In this document: in pieces, positions 53,822 through 62,642 of the stretch | Layout of the letters: the number at the start of each line of letters is the position of its first letter | Numbering within the stretch: the first letter of the stretch is position 1 | Notes under the pieces: generated by a model | The model's input: the letters and a program-made list of their open reading frames with translations, nothing else | Told to the model about the DNA's origin: nothing | The model's database searches: none | Program-made: the position numbers and the translations under genes | Assembly (NCBI GenBank): GCA_014238905.1 | Contig: JABAAE010000010.1 | Coordinates: 46,153-110,152 of the forward strand | Direction: 5' to 3' | DNA: 64,000 bases | Source of the DNA: Planctomycetota bacterium | Lineage (GTDB): Bacteria; Planctomycetota; Planctomycetia; Pirellulales; Pirellulaceae

Positions 53822-55168
53822 TTAAACCAGTAGTTCCTGGATGATTTTCCCGCCGTTGACCAAGGGGACCGGCCGGCCCAATGGGGTTTGGAACGATTTG
53901 TCCGAATTGACCCCCATGAGGTGAAAGATCGTTCGCAACAAGTCCTGAATTCCGTAGGGTGTCGTGGTTGGCAAACTGGCGGTCTTATCACTTGCCCCAA
54001 TGACACTTCCAGGCTGAGTACCGCCCCCCGCAAAAATCACTGATTGACATTGTGACCAATGGTCTCTGCCGGCGTCTTTGTTGATCTTGGGCGTGCGACC
54101 CATTTCCCCCATCATGACGACCAGTGTCTCCTCCAGCATTCCCCGCTCATCGAGGTCATTAATCAGTGCGCTAAAAGCAAGATCGGTCGGTGGGACCAGG
54201 GCTTTCTCATGGCTAGTGAAATTGTCGACATGGGTATCCCAGCTGCCATGATCAATGCCAATAAATCGGCAACCTGCTTCGACGAGTCGTCGAGCCAGGA
54301 GCGAGCATTGACCGATCGAGGTCAGGCCATAACGATCCCTTGTTTTCTTCGGTTCGTCTTGGATGCGGAACGCTTTTTTGGCTTGCGGTGAGGTGACCAG
54401 ATCGATGGCTTTTTCATAAAAAGTCGACATTGCCTTGGCTCTTCCGGTAGGGAGACCGCTGGCCCCTAATTGTTCGGCGCTCTTGAGGAGTTGGCGGCGG
54501 CGTTGGAATCTTTGATCATCGATCCCTTTGCCCAAGGTCAAATCCCGGACCTCAAAGTCAGGTTGCACCGGATCGGTTTCGATTGTGAAGGGGGCATACT
54601 TGGGACCAAAAAACCCAGGTCCGCCGGGACCCAGGGGATTGGGCATTTCAACATAGGGAGGAACGGCCCCGTTGCCACCGATTTCTCTGGCGATGATGGA
54701 CCCAATCGATGGATATAGCTCGTTGAAAGGCATTCCTTTGGCCTGGCCATCGGGAAACGACGGTGGGTAGCCGGTAAGAACCCAGTGTCGGCCGGTTTGG
54801 TGAGCGTTGTCACCATGACTATGGGAACGCATGATGGAGAATTTGTCAGTGATTTTGGCACAATGCGGCAAAATGTTGCCGATTTGAGTTCCCGGGACCT
54901 TGGTCGAAATAGGATGAAATGCTCCCCGGATTTCCGGCGGTGCATGCGGTTTGAGATCCCACATATCGATGTGGCTTGGACCACCTTCGAGCATAATGAA
55001 AATGCAGGCTTTTGCCTTAGGTTTGACCAAGCCGGGGGCGATCGATTCCATCGCCAGCAGGTCCGGCAGGGTGAGTCCACCCAACAAACCGGTGCTCCCT
55101 AAATGCAAGGCTTGTCGGCGGGTTACTCCATCGCAACAACGGTGGGTTTTCAAATGGAGGTCAAGCAT
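53822..55168 (-). CDS. DUF1501 (sulfatase-fold) exported protein
   Basis: A 448-residue DUF1501 protein with a Tat signal (VTRRQALHLGSTGLLGGLTL). Family blocks: FIMLEGGPSHIDMWDLKP near residue 57, MRSHSHGDNAHQTGRHWVLTGY near 115, DHGSWDTHVDNF near 300 and VVMMGEMGRTPKINKDAGRDHW near 348. Compared with the other DUF1501 in this window it is shorter and belongs to the more common type with the GEMGRTPK block. It sits 46 bp after the DUF1549 gene and 5 bp before the PPC gene, so it is in the middle of the operon. Confidence 0.9.
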   Translation of the reverse strand: MLDLHLKTHRCCDGVTRRQALHLGSTGLLGGLTLPDLLAMESIAPGLVKPKAKACIFIMLEGGPSHIDMWDLKPHAPPEIRGAFHPISTKVPGTQIGNILPHCAKITDKFSIMRSHSHGDNAHQTGRHWVLTGYPPSFPDGQAKGMPFNELYPSIGSIIAREIGGNGAVPPYVEMPNPLGPGGPGFFGPKYAPFTIETDPVQPDFEVRDLTLGKGIDDQRFQRRRQLLKSAEQLGASGLPTGRAKAMSTFYEKAIDLVTSPQAKKAFRIQDEPKKTRDRYGLTSIGQCSLLARRLVEAGCRFIGIDHGSWDTHVDNFTSHEKALVPPTDLAFSALINDLDERGMLEETLVVMMGEMGRTPKINKDAGRDHWSQCQSVIFAGGGTQPGSVIGASDKTASLPTTTPYGIQDLLRTIFHLMGVNSDKSFQTPLGRPVPLVNGGKIIQELLV

Positions 55169-55214
55169 GCGTGTTCCTTCTCAAAATGATTTTCGAAATG
55201 TTCCGCTTGCAAGT

Positions 55215-57638
55215 TTAGTGGTTAAAAACGAATTCTTTTGTATTCAAAAGTACCCAGAGAATATCCTGAGTGATGGTTTCTCGATTACCGTTTGGAGCTG
55301 AAAACGCTTCTTTCATTAACGCCAATTCGGATTCGTTGGGGAACCTCGAAACGGTCGATAGGTAAAGTTGTTCAACGATTTCCTGCCAGCTCAGGCTCGA
55401 ATTGGCCAATTTCGCCGCCAAACCATTTCGATGACGGATTTTTCGAATCGACTCAGGGGAATTCATCAGGTGTAGCGCTTGGGTGATGCTGGGTTCAAGG
55501 CCTCGTTCACATTCGCAGACGCTGACACGCTGTGGTCGCCCAAAAATCTGAAAGAAGTAGGAGGGTTGTCGATTGTCCCAGAGGTGGAGGGCCCGTACTC
55601 CCGCGGGAACCCCATTATATTGTTCAGCGACGCCGGTGGCCTGGCTGATGCCGTCGATCAGGACTTCTGCTGGGATCGGTTTCCAAGGAGCACAGGCATA
55701 ATGACGTTCATCGGCGCGATTTAGATCGTTGGGCTTGGAATCGAGTTGATATACACGGGATTGCAGTATCAATCGTGTTAACGACTTGATGTCATAGTTG
55801 GAATCAATGAAGTGATCCGCGAGGGCTGCCAGTAACGGTTCGTTGCTGGCCGGGTTGGTGGGTCGAAGGTCATCGATCGGTTCGACTAGCCCTACCCCCA
55901 GGTAGTGTGCCCAGAGCCGGTTGACCAGCATCCGTGCAAAGCCACGATTTTTTGGGGAAGTCATCCAATCAGCCAAAATTTGACGACCATCTGCGTGTTC
56001 CCCGATTTTTAAGGGGATTCTGTCCAAACCAGCCGTAGGCACCTCCAGGCCGGTGCGGGGATGCTTTAGCGGCGTGCCGACGGTGAGAAACACTTTTTCA
56101 CCTCCGGTTCGTGTTTTCTTTCTGCCAACTTGGGTGAAAAAACCCGAAAACGCGTAGTAGTCCTCCTGTTTGAGATTCTCAAATGGATGCTGATGACATT
56201 GTGCGCATTCCAGGCGGACCCCCAGGAAAACCTGGCTCACCGTACGTCCCAGTTTTTCGGGGGTGTTATGGACCTGAAAAAAAGCGTTGGGCGACTCGGA
56301 AAAGGTATTGCCCTTGGCCGTCAAGATGGCATGGACCATTTGGTTGTAGGGCGTGTTTCTTTTGAGCTCCCGCCTCAGCCAGCGAGTCATCCCGAAAGCT
56401 CCTTGGGATGACACGATCGCCTTGTCGACCCGCAGGATGTCGGCCCATTTTAACGCCCAATAGCTGGCATAGTCGTCGTGAGCTAAAAGATGATCGATGA
56501 CCCGATTTCGTTTGTCGGGTGATTGGTCAGCCAGAAAATTCGTAATGGCTGTGGGCGTCGGGAGGGTGCCGATCGTATCCAGATAAATTCGCCTGAGAAA
56601 CGTCTCATCAGCCGCAGCCTGGCTAGGGGGTATCCCCAGGTGAATCAGTTTTTTCCAAACCAAATCATCAATCCAGTCCAAGTGAGCAGGACGATCGATG
56701 GCAATTCCAACCCGTGGTACGGTAATGCTGCTAATGGCAACATGTCCCTGGTATCTAACGAGGATGGCGGATTCCCCTGGTACCTCTCCGGTTGTGATTA
56801 GCCCTTGGTTGTCAGCCTGGGCGATGGAGTCATTGTTGGTGCGGTACTCGGCTTCGGGGGTCACGCAATGGCGATTGCCCTTGGAGTCAATGGCGGTCAC
56901 CGCGAGTTGTTGCCTGGAATTCAATTCGAGACTGGCGGCGGTTGGCTGAACTTCAATTCTTAAGATCGGGGTGTCGTTCCTGGGGTCCAGTTGAGCGCCT
57001 TCGGCAATCCACCTCTCCAGCCGTCGATACCACAATCCGTCTTGCTTGATACGCTCCCCGCCGCTGTGCGGAGATTTGGAAGTTGCTTTCCTTAAAAGTA
57101 AGCTGTGCGATGGCAAGCCGGGTGAGAGTCGTCGTCCTCGCGACTGATGGACGATGGCCTCGTAATCGGCATCCGGATCAAATCCAAAGACACTTAAGCG
57201 GAACCCGTTTTGGCCCTCGGCTTTGCCATGACATCCTCCGGAATTGCACCCGGCTTTGGTGAGAATCGGCAGGACTTGATGGCGGAAAGAAACCGGTGGT
57301 GGTAGGGACAAACCCTGAACCTTCACTGAAACGCGAGAGATGACGGATTTCCGGTAAGAAATGAGGACTTCGGTTTGTCCATCTTTTATCGGGAAAAGAC
57401 GACCGCGGGGGTCGATGGTGGCGATATGCGGGTCATGGCTTTGGTAGGTCACCAGACGCGTCATGTCTTTTTGAAATCGCGATCCAAAACGCGTGACCCG
57501 AAGCTGTTGCGACGCCTCCGGACTCAAGAGGATGACGTTGTTGGGGCGGACCTGAAATTCCTGTGATGACAACGATCCCACACCGGCAAAAAGGAGCCAG
57601 CAGCATCCGAGGAAAAGTGGGCGGCAGAGGTGGAACAT
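55215..57638 (-). CDS. Planctomycete cytochrome-type protein: BIG2-like-DUF1549-DUF1553
   Basis: An 807-residue exported protein with signal peptide (residues 1-25). Residues about 28-110 form an Ig-like bacterial (BIG2-type) domain; 120-215 hold a cytochrome-like module with CNSGGCHGK, the haem attachment variant typical of this subtype, a further BIG2-like stretch at about 225-305, DUF1549 at about 315-490 (with CAQCHQHPF) and DUF1553 at about 540-795. The layout differs from the PSCyt1 type at 5.1-7.5 kb. It leads a three-gene operon with DUF1501 and PPC proteins. The function is unknown; it is thought to act at the cell envelope. Confidence 0.9.
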   Translation of the reverse strand: MFHLCRPLFLGCCWLLFAGVGSLSSQEFQVRPNNVILLSPEASQQLRVTRFGSRFQKDMTRLVTYQSHDPHIATIDPRGRLFPIKDGQTEVLISYRKSVISRVSVKVQGLSLPPPVSFRHQVLPILTKAGCNSGGCHGKAEGQNGFRLSVFGFDPDADYEAIVHQSRGRRLSPGLPSHSLLLRKATSKSPHSGGERIKQDGLWYRRLERWIAEGAQLDPRNDTPILRIEVQPTAASLELNSRQQLAVTAIDSKGNRHCVTPEAEYRTNNDSIAQADNQGLITTGEVPGESAILVRYQGHVAISSITVPRVGIAIDRPAHLDWIDDLVWKKLIHLGIPPSQAAADETFLRRIYLDTIGTLPTPTAITNFLADQSPDKRNRVIDHLLAHDDYASYWALKWADILRVDKAIVSSQGAFGMTRWLRRELKRNTPYNQMVHAILTAKGNTFSESPNAFFQVHNTPEKLGRTVSQVFLGVRLECAQCHQHPFENLKQEDYYAFSGFFTQVGRKKTRTGGEKVFLTVGTPLKHPRTGLEVPTAGLDRIPLKIGEHADGRQILADWMTSPKNRGFARMLVNRLWAHYLGVGLVEPIDDLRPTNPASNEPLLAALADHFIDSNYDIKSLTRLILQSRVYQLDSKPNDLNRADERHYACAPWKPIPAEVLIDGISQATGVAEQYNGVPAGVRALHLWDNRQPSYFFQIFGRPQRVSVCECERGLEPSITQALHLMNSPESIRKIRHRNGLAAKLANSSLSWQEIVEQLYLSTVSRFPNESELALMKEAFSAPNGNRETITQDILWVLLNTKEFVFNH

Positions 57639-57915
57639 GATGATTCAAACAGGGGAGAGCCTACTGAATTGTCTGATATTCTAACCGGCTGGGAATCTGA
57701 CAACAATGGAAATCGTCTGCAGGGCAGGGTGGAAAGTGCGGGTGTTTCCCGTCAGTTGGTGTTGGCAACCGACCGATTGTCCGACATGCCCTACCCCAAA
57801 CGGTAGCGGATTCCGCCAATGGCCACGTTTTCTCGTCGGATTGACCGTCGTCGAGCTCATCCAGCGGATTTTCGACTCGGTTGCGAAGAATTTCCCCGGC
57901 CAACCGTGAATCGGA

Positions 57916-59127
57916 TTAGTTAGCGACGAGATTATTGAATTTTCCAATCCGCTCCAGTTCAACGATTAACTCTCCTGGCGATTGATGGCGGTCCCCGGGA
58001 CTCTTTGCTAACATTCTCATGATGATGTCCTGGAAAAGATCGTCGACCGAAAGGTGGACCGTCTTGGGTCGCGGGGGGGTCTTTTCGCGGATGTTTTTGA
58101 CAATTTCCGGCAAGCTATTCCCGGTTGCCGGAGCGGTGCCGGTTAGCAAAGCGTAGCAGGTCGCACCCAAGCCATAGAGATCACTCCTGGTGTCAACCAC
58201 TCCATCACTATGGGTTCTTTCGGGTGACATGTAGGCAAGATCTCCAACGAGTTGGCCAGGCTGGGTGATTTGGCGGGCATTGTCACCCTCCAACGCCTTG
58301 GCCAGCATGAAGTCGCCAAGTAAAAACGAGCGGTTGTCGTGTTGCCGAATAATGTTGGTGGGCGTCACATTTCTGTGAATCACTTTTTCCTTGTAGGCGA
58401 CTTGTAATGCTCGGCCGATATGCATGGCTGTTCGCCAGACGTCCCGCCAATCGAGCATGCCATCGATGCCGACTTTTTCGATCAGTTGGGTGAGGTTTTG
58501 ACCATCGATAAAATCCATGGCGGCCCAGCAATAAGGGCCTGTTTTGCCAGCAGCGAGAAGACGGATGATGTGCGGGTCGCGTATGGGAAGCATCGTTTGC
58601 ATCGCCCGGATGAATCTCTGCTTTTGATCCTCATCACCGCTGATCTGCGGTGAGAGGACTTTGATCGCGGCGTGTTGGTTTTTTTCTTTGTTCCAGGCTT
58701 TGAAAACAATTCCCGAGACTCCCTTGCCAATCACCTCTTGAAGTTCAAAGGGACCCATTTGGGTGCCGAGCAGCGTGGTCATGTTAGAGCTGCTGATTTC
58801 TTTTTTATCGGCCAGTTGTAAGGTCTCGTCATTCCTGGATTCGACAGCATCCAGTCGAAATTGGGTGTTGCCAGCGGTGATTTCGGCCCCTGATTCAATA
58901 ATGGAAGTTTCAATTTTTTTGCCGTTAACAAACGTACCGGAAGAACTTTTTAAGTCTCGAATCGTTGTGTTTTCGGAGCCGAACAAGATGGAAAAATGTC
59001 GACGCGACATCGATTCGTCATTGATCTTGGTATCGCTCGCATCTCCTCGGCCAACAATGTAGTCCGCATCACCAGGAAGCTGAAATTTGCGACCCGAGTC
59101 AGGTCCGTGGGTAATAATCAATTGCAT
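57916..59127 (-). CDS. FHA-domain protein kinase-like protein, probably a pseudokinase
   Basis: A 403-residue protein. The ATG at 59127 starts MQLIITHGPDSGRKFQL, the proper opening of the FHA domain (about 1-95: YIVGRGDASD, MSRRHFSILF, SSGTFVNGK), which binds phosphothreonine. The kinase-like domain (about 125-390) keeps a Gly loop (GKGVSGIVF) and Lys in AAIKVL. But the catalytic loop reads HRNVTPTNI rather than HRDIKPxNI, and the DFG motif is DFM. Loss of the catalytic Asp and of the nearby Lys makes phosphotransfer unlikely. It may be a scaffold that reads phosphorylated partners. No transmembrane helix is present. Loci of this form with HRN seem to recur in planctomycetes (recollection, not searched). 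Confidence 0.87.
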   Translation of the reverse strand: MQLIITHGPDSGRKFQLPGDADYIVGRGDASDTKINDESMSRRHFSILFGSENTTIRDLKSSSGTFVNGKKIETSIIESGAEITAGNTQFRLDAVESRNDETLQLADKKEISSSNMTTLLGTQMGPFELQEVIGKGVSGIVFKAWNKEKNQHAAIKVLSPQISGDEDQKQRFIRAMQTMLPIRDPHIIRLLAAGKTGPYCWAAMDFIDGQNLTQLIEKVGIDGMLDWRDVWRTAMHIGRALQVAYKEKVIHRNVTPTNIIRQHDNRSFLLGDFMLAKALEGDNARQITQPGQLVGDLAYMSPERTHSDGVVDTRSDLYGLGATCYALLTGTAPATGNSLPEIVKNIREKTPPRPKTVHLSVDDLFQDIIMRMLAKSPGDRHQSPGELIVELERIGKFNNLVAN

Positions 59128-59654
59128 CGTTTCATTGTTCCAGATTCGGGTTTTGAGGATGTCACTATTGTAAAGCAAGATCAGGTGGCCTTGGTGCTTC
59201 AAAATTGGGAAAACAATGTGTTTTTCGAGGAGGGACGAGCCGAACGATTGTGGGATGAGGGGACCTCGTTTTGACAATGGGTGATCTGGAGTATCCGTAC
59301 GGATTCAAAGGTGGAGGGATCGCCAGAGGATTCTCCCCCACCAAACATCAGGTAGGGGGAAAGTGGGCAGCCAGTTTGATCAAGGCGGTGGCTGTTGTGC
59401 TGGAAACTGTCACCAAGGCTGAGGGATGACGGTGGTCGGCTCGCTCATTGCTGGCAGTCGCATCGAACGATGGATTTTGTCATTGCGGCGGGGCAGACAA
59501 GACCCCCTCGGTGATCAGGGAACTCGGTGCCGCAGAACAGGCAGTCGGCAAACCAACGGCCGCGAAGTTCACAGGTGAAACAAGTGGCCAGCGCAAAATT
59601 CGCGATCGCCAATTGGACCGCGTGCGGCAGGCCACCCAATGAGAGTGATCGGGC
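59128..59654. other. Intergenic region, no gene seen
   Basis: This 527-bp gap lies between two minus-strand genes. A 64-codon frame with cysteine pairs (CFTC and CLFC) directly follows the stop of the secreted repeat protein in the same frame; it could be a readthrough tail or a chance frame and is not called. Confidence 0.4.
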
Positions 59655-61664
59655 TTACTTGCCGGTCGGTGCTCCTGAAGCTGCCTTAGGCTCTTGGGAG
59701 CCTTGCTCATTTTCTTCGGACTCTTCTTCGGGTGGGACCAATCGAACTAATCCTCGCTGCTCTTGTCTGTCTTTCCCGTGATGGACCAGAACGGTAAGCA
59801 CGTCTTCGGTCAAATTGTAGAGGCCGGCTTCCACGACAATGTCCTTTTTTCCCTCAAATGTAAAGGCAGCCCGCTGCGTTTGTTTGTCGACCGAGCCTTT
59901 GACCTGAAGAACCTGGTCGGTCAAGTCGACTTTCAAATTTCCTCTGATCATCCCCTCTTTGTTGATTGCCAGTTGCAGTGTCATGTCGGACTTGGTTTGA
60001 TTGGTGTCGACAACGGCAAATACACCCAAGGGCAGCCATTCTACCGTTTCAGGGTCTGCATCCTCTTCCGCTTGTTTGTCTTTTTCTTCCACAAAGTCGC
60101 TGGCGATTTTGGTGGCCTGATCGTAATATTCTTCTTGCGTGGCGACGTTTTTGTCGCCGATATAGACATCGCCATTGTTAATGTAGATCCCGTCGGTTCC
60201 ATAGTTGTAGGAGATCGGCTCTGTAGCGTACCAACCGGTGTAGCCATACACATAGCCGTACGAAGGTGCCCACCACCAAGCGGAAGCGGCAATGCCGGTT
60301 GCGTACCAGGCACCGGGATATCTCGCATACCATCCAGCTCGATAATAGGTGCGGTATCCGTTGAATCCACGTTGCACAGCGAATACCTGTCCCGCACCGG
60401 TAACGAAACCGTTGTAACGGGTCGCGTATCCAGCACGGGCGTAAACATTCCCGGCTGGATCTTTTAAATACCGTGCGCCACCGACCCGCTGGGCTGTGTT
60501 GATTCCATCGGTTGCCAGGGAACCGCCGATAGCGGCTTTTTGAGTATTACCAAATCGATCTCTGCTCCCGGCGGCCGCGCCTCGCTGAACCATACTGTTT
60601 GTTCCGTCGGTTACACCCCGAGCACCCCTTGCGACGATGCTGCCGGACCCATCGGCATTGGAATTCCCCTTGATAATGCCAGCTCCGGCGGCGCTGTTTG
60701 TTCCGTCGGTGGAATAAAATCCGCCGGCTCGTCCACCACGGGCGTTGCCGTTTGAATCGATTGCGGCACCGGATATTCCTTTGGAAAGAGTGACACTGTT
60801 TCCATCGGTCGATAGCCGGTTTTGACTACGAGCAAGACCGCCCGAACCGTCTGTGTTGGACGCTCCTGCGATGGATCCCCGCCCAACGGCGGCACTATTG
60901 CCATCGGACACGCCGCCGATCCCCCTGCCGACCACTTTTTGGTTGCCTTGGGAGTCGGTGATGACAGCACCGGCGGCTGCGCCGGCGTAATCGACCCCAT
61001 CCTTGGATCCGGAGGTTTTTCCTCCAAACGTTTCTACTTTATTGTCGTTCCCCTGAAAGGACCGACCAGAGGAGGAGTTCGAGTTGTTGATGTTCAAAAA
61101 ATCGTTGACTTGATTTTTGGAGGGGTTGTCAAACGGATTGCTTTTTTTGCCAGCAAGGGCCCCGTTTCGATTTGATCCGGTAAACGATGGAAAGGAACCC
61201 GATCCATTGTATTTGCCCGATCCATTGTATTTGTTAGAGATACCGGACAACGCCGCCGGTGCCTTGGCAGAACGCGAAAAATTGGCCGCTGACTGCAGGC
61301 TGCTGGAATTTCTTTGGAAGTTGTTGACCGCTCCCGTAAAATTATTGCCAGTCCGTTGGGCGTTTCCGAATGCGCCCTGCAAGCTTTTTCCCGAACCGTT
61401 CAAATTCGTGGGTCGCTGGATGTTGGGTCGCTGAATATTGGCTGGTCGCTGAATATTGGCTGGTCGCTGAATATTGGCTGGGCGCTGGATGTTGGCTGGG
61501 CGCTGGATGTTGGGTCGCTGGAAATTAGAGCGGCCCGAGGAGGGACGACTGATTTTTCCGGCGGCGTGCTTGAGACCACCCCCTCCACGGCGTTGTGCGT
61601 TGGCAGCATCGGCTAAAAAGGAGGCTGTCAGCAGCATCAAAATAAAGAAGGCTGAAACTTTCAT
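59655..61664 (-). CDS. Exported Gly/Asn-rich repeat protein with C-terminal conserved region
   Basis: A 669-residue protein with signal peptide (residues 1-24). Residues about 40-85 are NIQRPA repeats; about 230-420 consist of five or more imperfect repeats of about 34 residues with the pattern TDGNS....RG..GA...D..GN, a likely beta-rich fold. Then comes a Tyr/Trp-rich stretch (about 440-500, YATGIAASAWWWAPSYGYVY), the planctomycete block GTDGIYINNGDVYIGDKNVATQEEY, cut here to show only its core, and a domain of about 130 residues ending in an acidic Glu-rich tail. The protein is probably surface-located or secreted. No enzyme motif is present. It lies 54 bp after the NTF2-like gene on the same strand. 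Confidence 0.75.
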   Translation of the reverse strand: MKVSAFFILMLLTASFLADAANAQRRGGGGLKHAAGKISRPSSGRSNFQRPNIQRPANIQRPANIQRPANIQRPANIQRPNIQRPTNLNGSGKSLQGAFGNAQRTGNNFTGAVNNFQRNSSSLQSAANFSRSAKAPAALSGISNKYNGSGKYNGSGSFPSFTGSNRNGALAGKKSNPFDNPSKNQVNDFLNINNSNSSSGRSFQGNDNKVETFGGKTSGSKDGVDYAGAAAGAVITDSQGNQKVVGRGIGGVSDGNSAAVGRGSIAGASNTDGSGGLARSQNRLSTDGNSVTLSKGISGAAIDSNGNARGGRAGGFYSTDGTNSAAGAGIIKGNSNADGSGSIVARGARGVTDGTNSMVQRGAAAGSRDRFGNTQKAAIGGSLATDGINTAQRVGGARYLKDPAGNVYARAGYATRYNGFVTGAGQVFAVQRGFNGYRTYYRAGWYARYPGAWYATGIAASAWWWAPSYGYVYGYTGWYATEPISYNYGTDGIYINNGDVYIGDKNVATQEEYYDQATKIASDFVEEKDKQAEEDADPETVEWLPLGVFAVVDTNQTKSDMTLQLAINKEGMIRGNLKVDLTDQVLQVKGSVDKQTQRAAFTFEGKKDIVVEAGLYNLTEDVLTVLVHHGKDRQEQRGLVRLVPPEEESEENEQGSQEPKAASGAPTGK
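61198..61233 (-). repeat. 18-bp direct duplication inside the repeat-protein gene
   Basis: Two adjacent identical 18-bp copies of cccgatccattgtatttg (plus-strand reading) encode a duplicated NKYNGSG-type hexapeptide unit in the secreted protein. Confidence 0.85.
61411..61527 (-). repeat. Mixed 15/18-bp tandem repeat coding for NIQRP(A) units
   Basis: Seven consecutive units in the order 15, 18, 18, 18, 18, 15, 15 bp, of the type ggtcgctgaatattggct. The 18-bp version encodes one residue (Ala) more than the 15-bp version. Three consecutive 18-bp units are identical. The array codes for the Asn/Gln/Arg/Pro-rich segment after the signal peptide of the secreted protein. Confidence 0.92.
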
Positions 61665-61718
61665 CGTTTTAAATCCGAAAAGTGAAGTGTAGAGTGGTCG
61701 GGTGAATTTCAGAGAAAT

Positions 61719-62642
61719 CTAGTTCAATCGCATGATTCGAATGATTTTGGAAGCGGGCATTTCGACTCCATCTAAAATTCGATTCGTCGACTGGAATTCT
61801 AGGCTGCTTTGGGTGATTTTGGAATAGATTTGGCTGGATTGAGTCAATCCGCCATCAGCCGATTGGAACTGGGCGTCAACGGTCCATTGTGAATCACCGG
61901 TATTTTCCCAAGTCCCGTTCCCAAAACCACCGTTGGAATCGAAAATCCAAGATCGTATTTTTCCCAGACGAGCGTCCCACACAATGACTTGAGTACCGGC
62001 GCCGAGTTGGCCTTGGTTGTTGGAAACGGTGAAGCTCCGGCGAATGGCTTTGTTTCCCTCGGTCCAACGGCAACTGGTTTTTATTTCGAAATCACCATCA
62101 GCTTGATCCACCCAATCACCGATCAGCCACGAGAGGTCGTCCAGTTTCGAAGAGCGTGTGGGCGAAACAGAAAATAGGGTCTCTCGGATGGAGTCGATTT
62201 TCCAGATTCCGTTTTGCCTGACATGAACCGCTGAATAGTTAGATTCGGTCGGCTCCTCGCCAGGGACTGAAACGATCGCGATCCCATCTTCGATGGAGAC
62301 GTCTCTGGTGATAAATCTTATCGTCACATCCCGCAGGGAGACATTGACTCCTGCCGGATCGTTTTGGAATAAACGATTCATTTCCTCTGCGATGGCCTCT
62401 GTACCACGGATCCGCCGACCATCGTCGCAAATCCACTCGCCGGATTGACTCCAGTAGGAAGCGGCTTGTTGAGCGGCCTGACGATTCATTGCGTCGAGGT
62501 ATCCTTCGATGGATTTTACGATGGCCAGTCTGTCTTTTTGACCGGTGGTTTGAGGGGCGGTGTCCTGGGCTTCGGCCGTCAAAAACAAAAGGCTCAAACC
62601 CAATACCAGAAAAGAACATGGGAAGGCTATTGATCGATTCAT
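61719..62642 (-). CDS. Exported NTF2-like (SgcJ/EcaC-type) protein with second beta domain
   Basis: A 307-residue protein with signal peptide (residues 1-25). Residues about 38-160 form an NTF2-like domain of the SgcJ/EcaC/DUF4440 type (IVKSIEGYLDAMNRQAAQQAASYWSQ, cut to the core SIEGYLDAMNRQ; GTEAIAEEMNRLF; DVTIRFITRDVSIEDGIAIV). Residues about 170-305 form a beta-rich domain starting LSWLIGDWVD, as in several proteins where an NTF2-like domain is followed by a lipocalin-like one. No catalytic residues can be assigned. It is upstream of the Gly/Asn-rich protein gene and likely cotranscribed with it. Confidence 0.82.
   Translation of the reverse strand: MNRSIAFPCSFLVLGLSLLFLTAEAQDTAPQTTGQKDRLAIVKSIEGYLDAMNRQAAQQAASYWSQSGEWICDDGRRIRGTEAIAEEMNRLFQNDPAGVNVSLRDVTIRFITRDVSIEDGIAIVSVPGEEPTESNYSAVHVRQNGIWKIDSIRETLFSVSPTRSSKLDDLSWLIGDWVDQADGDFEIKTSCRWTEGNKAIRRSFTVSNNQGQLGAGTQVIVWDARLGKIRSWIFDSNGGFGNGTWENTGDSQWTVDAQFQSADGGLTQSSQIYSKITQSSLEFQSTNRILDGVEMPASKIIRIMRLN

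Noticed and set aside
59445..59654. 64-codon frame with CFTC and CLFC, directly after the stop of the secreted repeat protein in the same frame
   Set aside because: Could be a zinc-ribbon-like peptide or readthrough tail, but it has only a TTG start, no ribosome site and no clear family.
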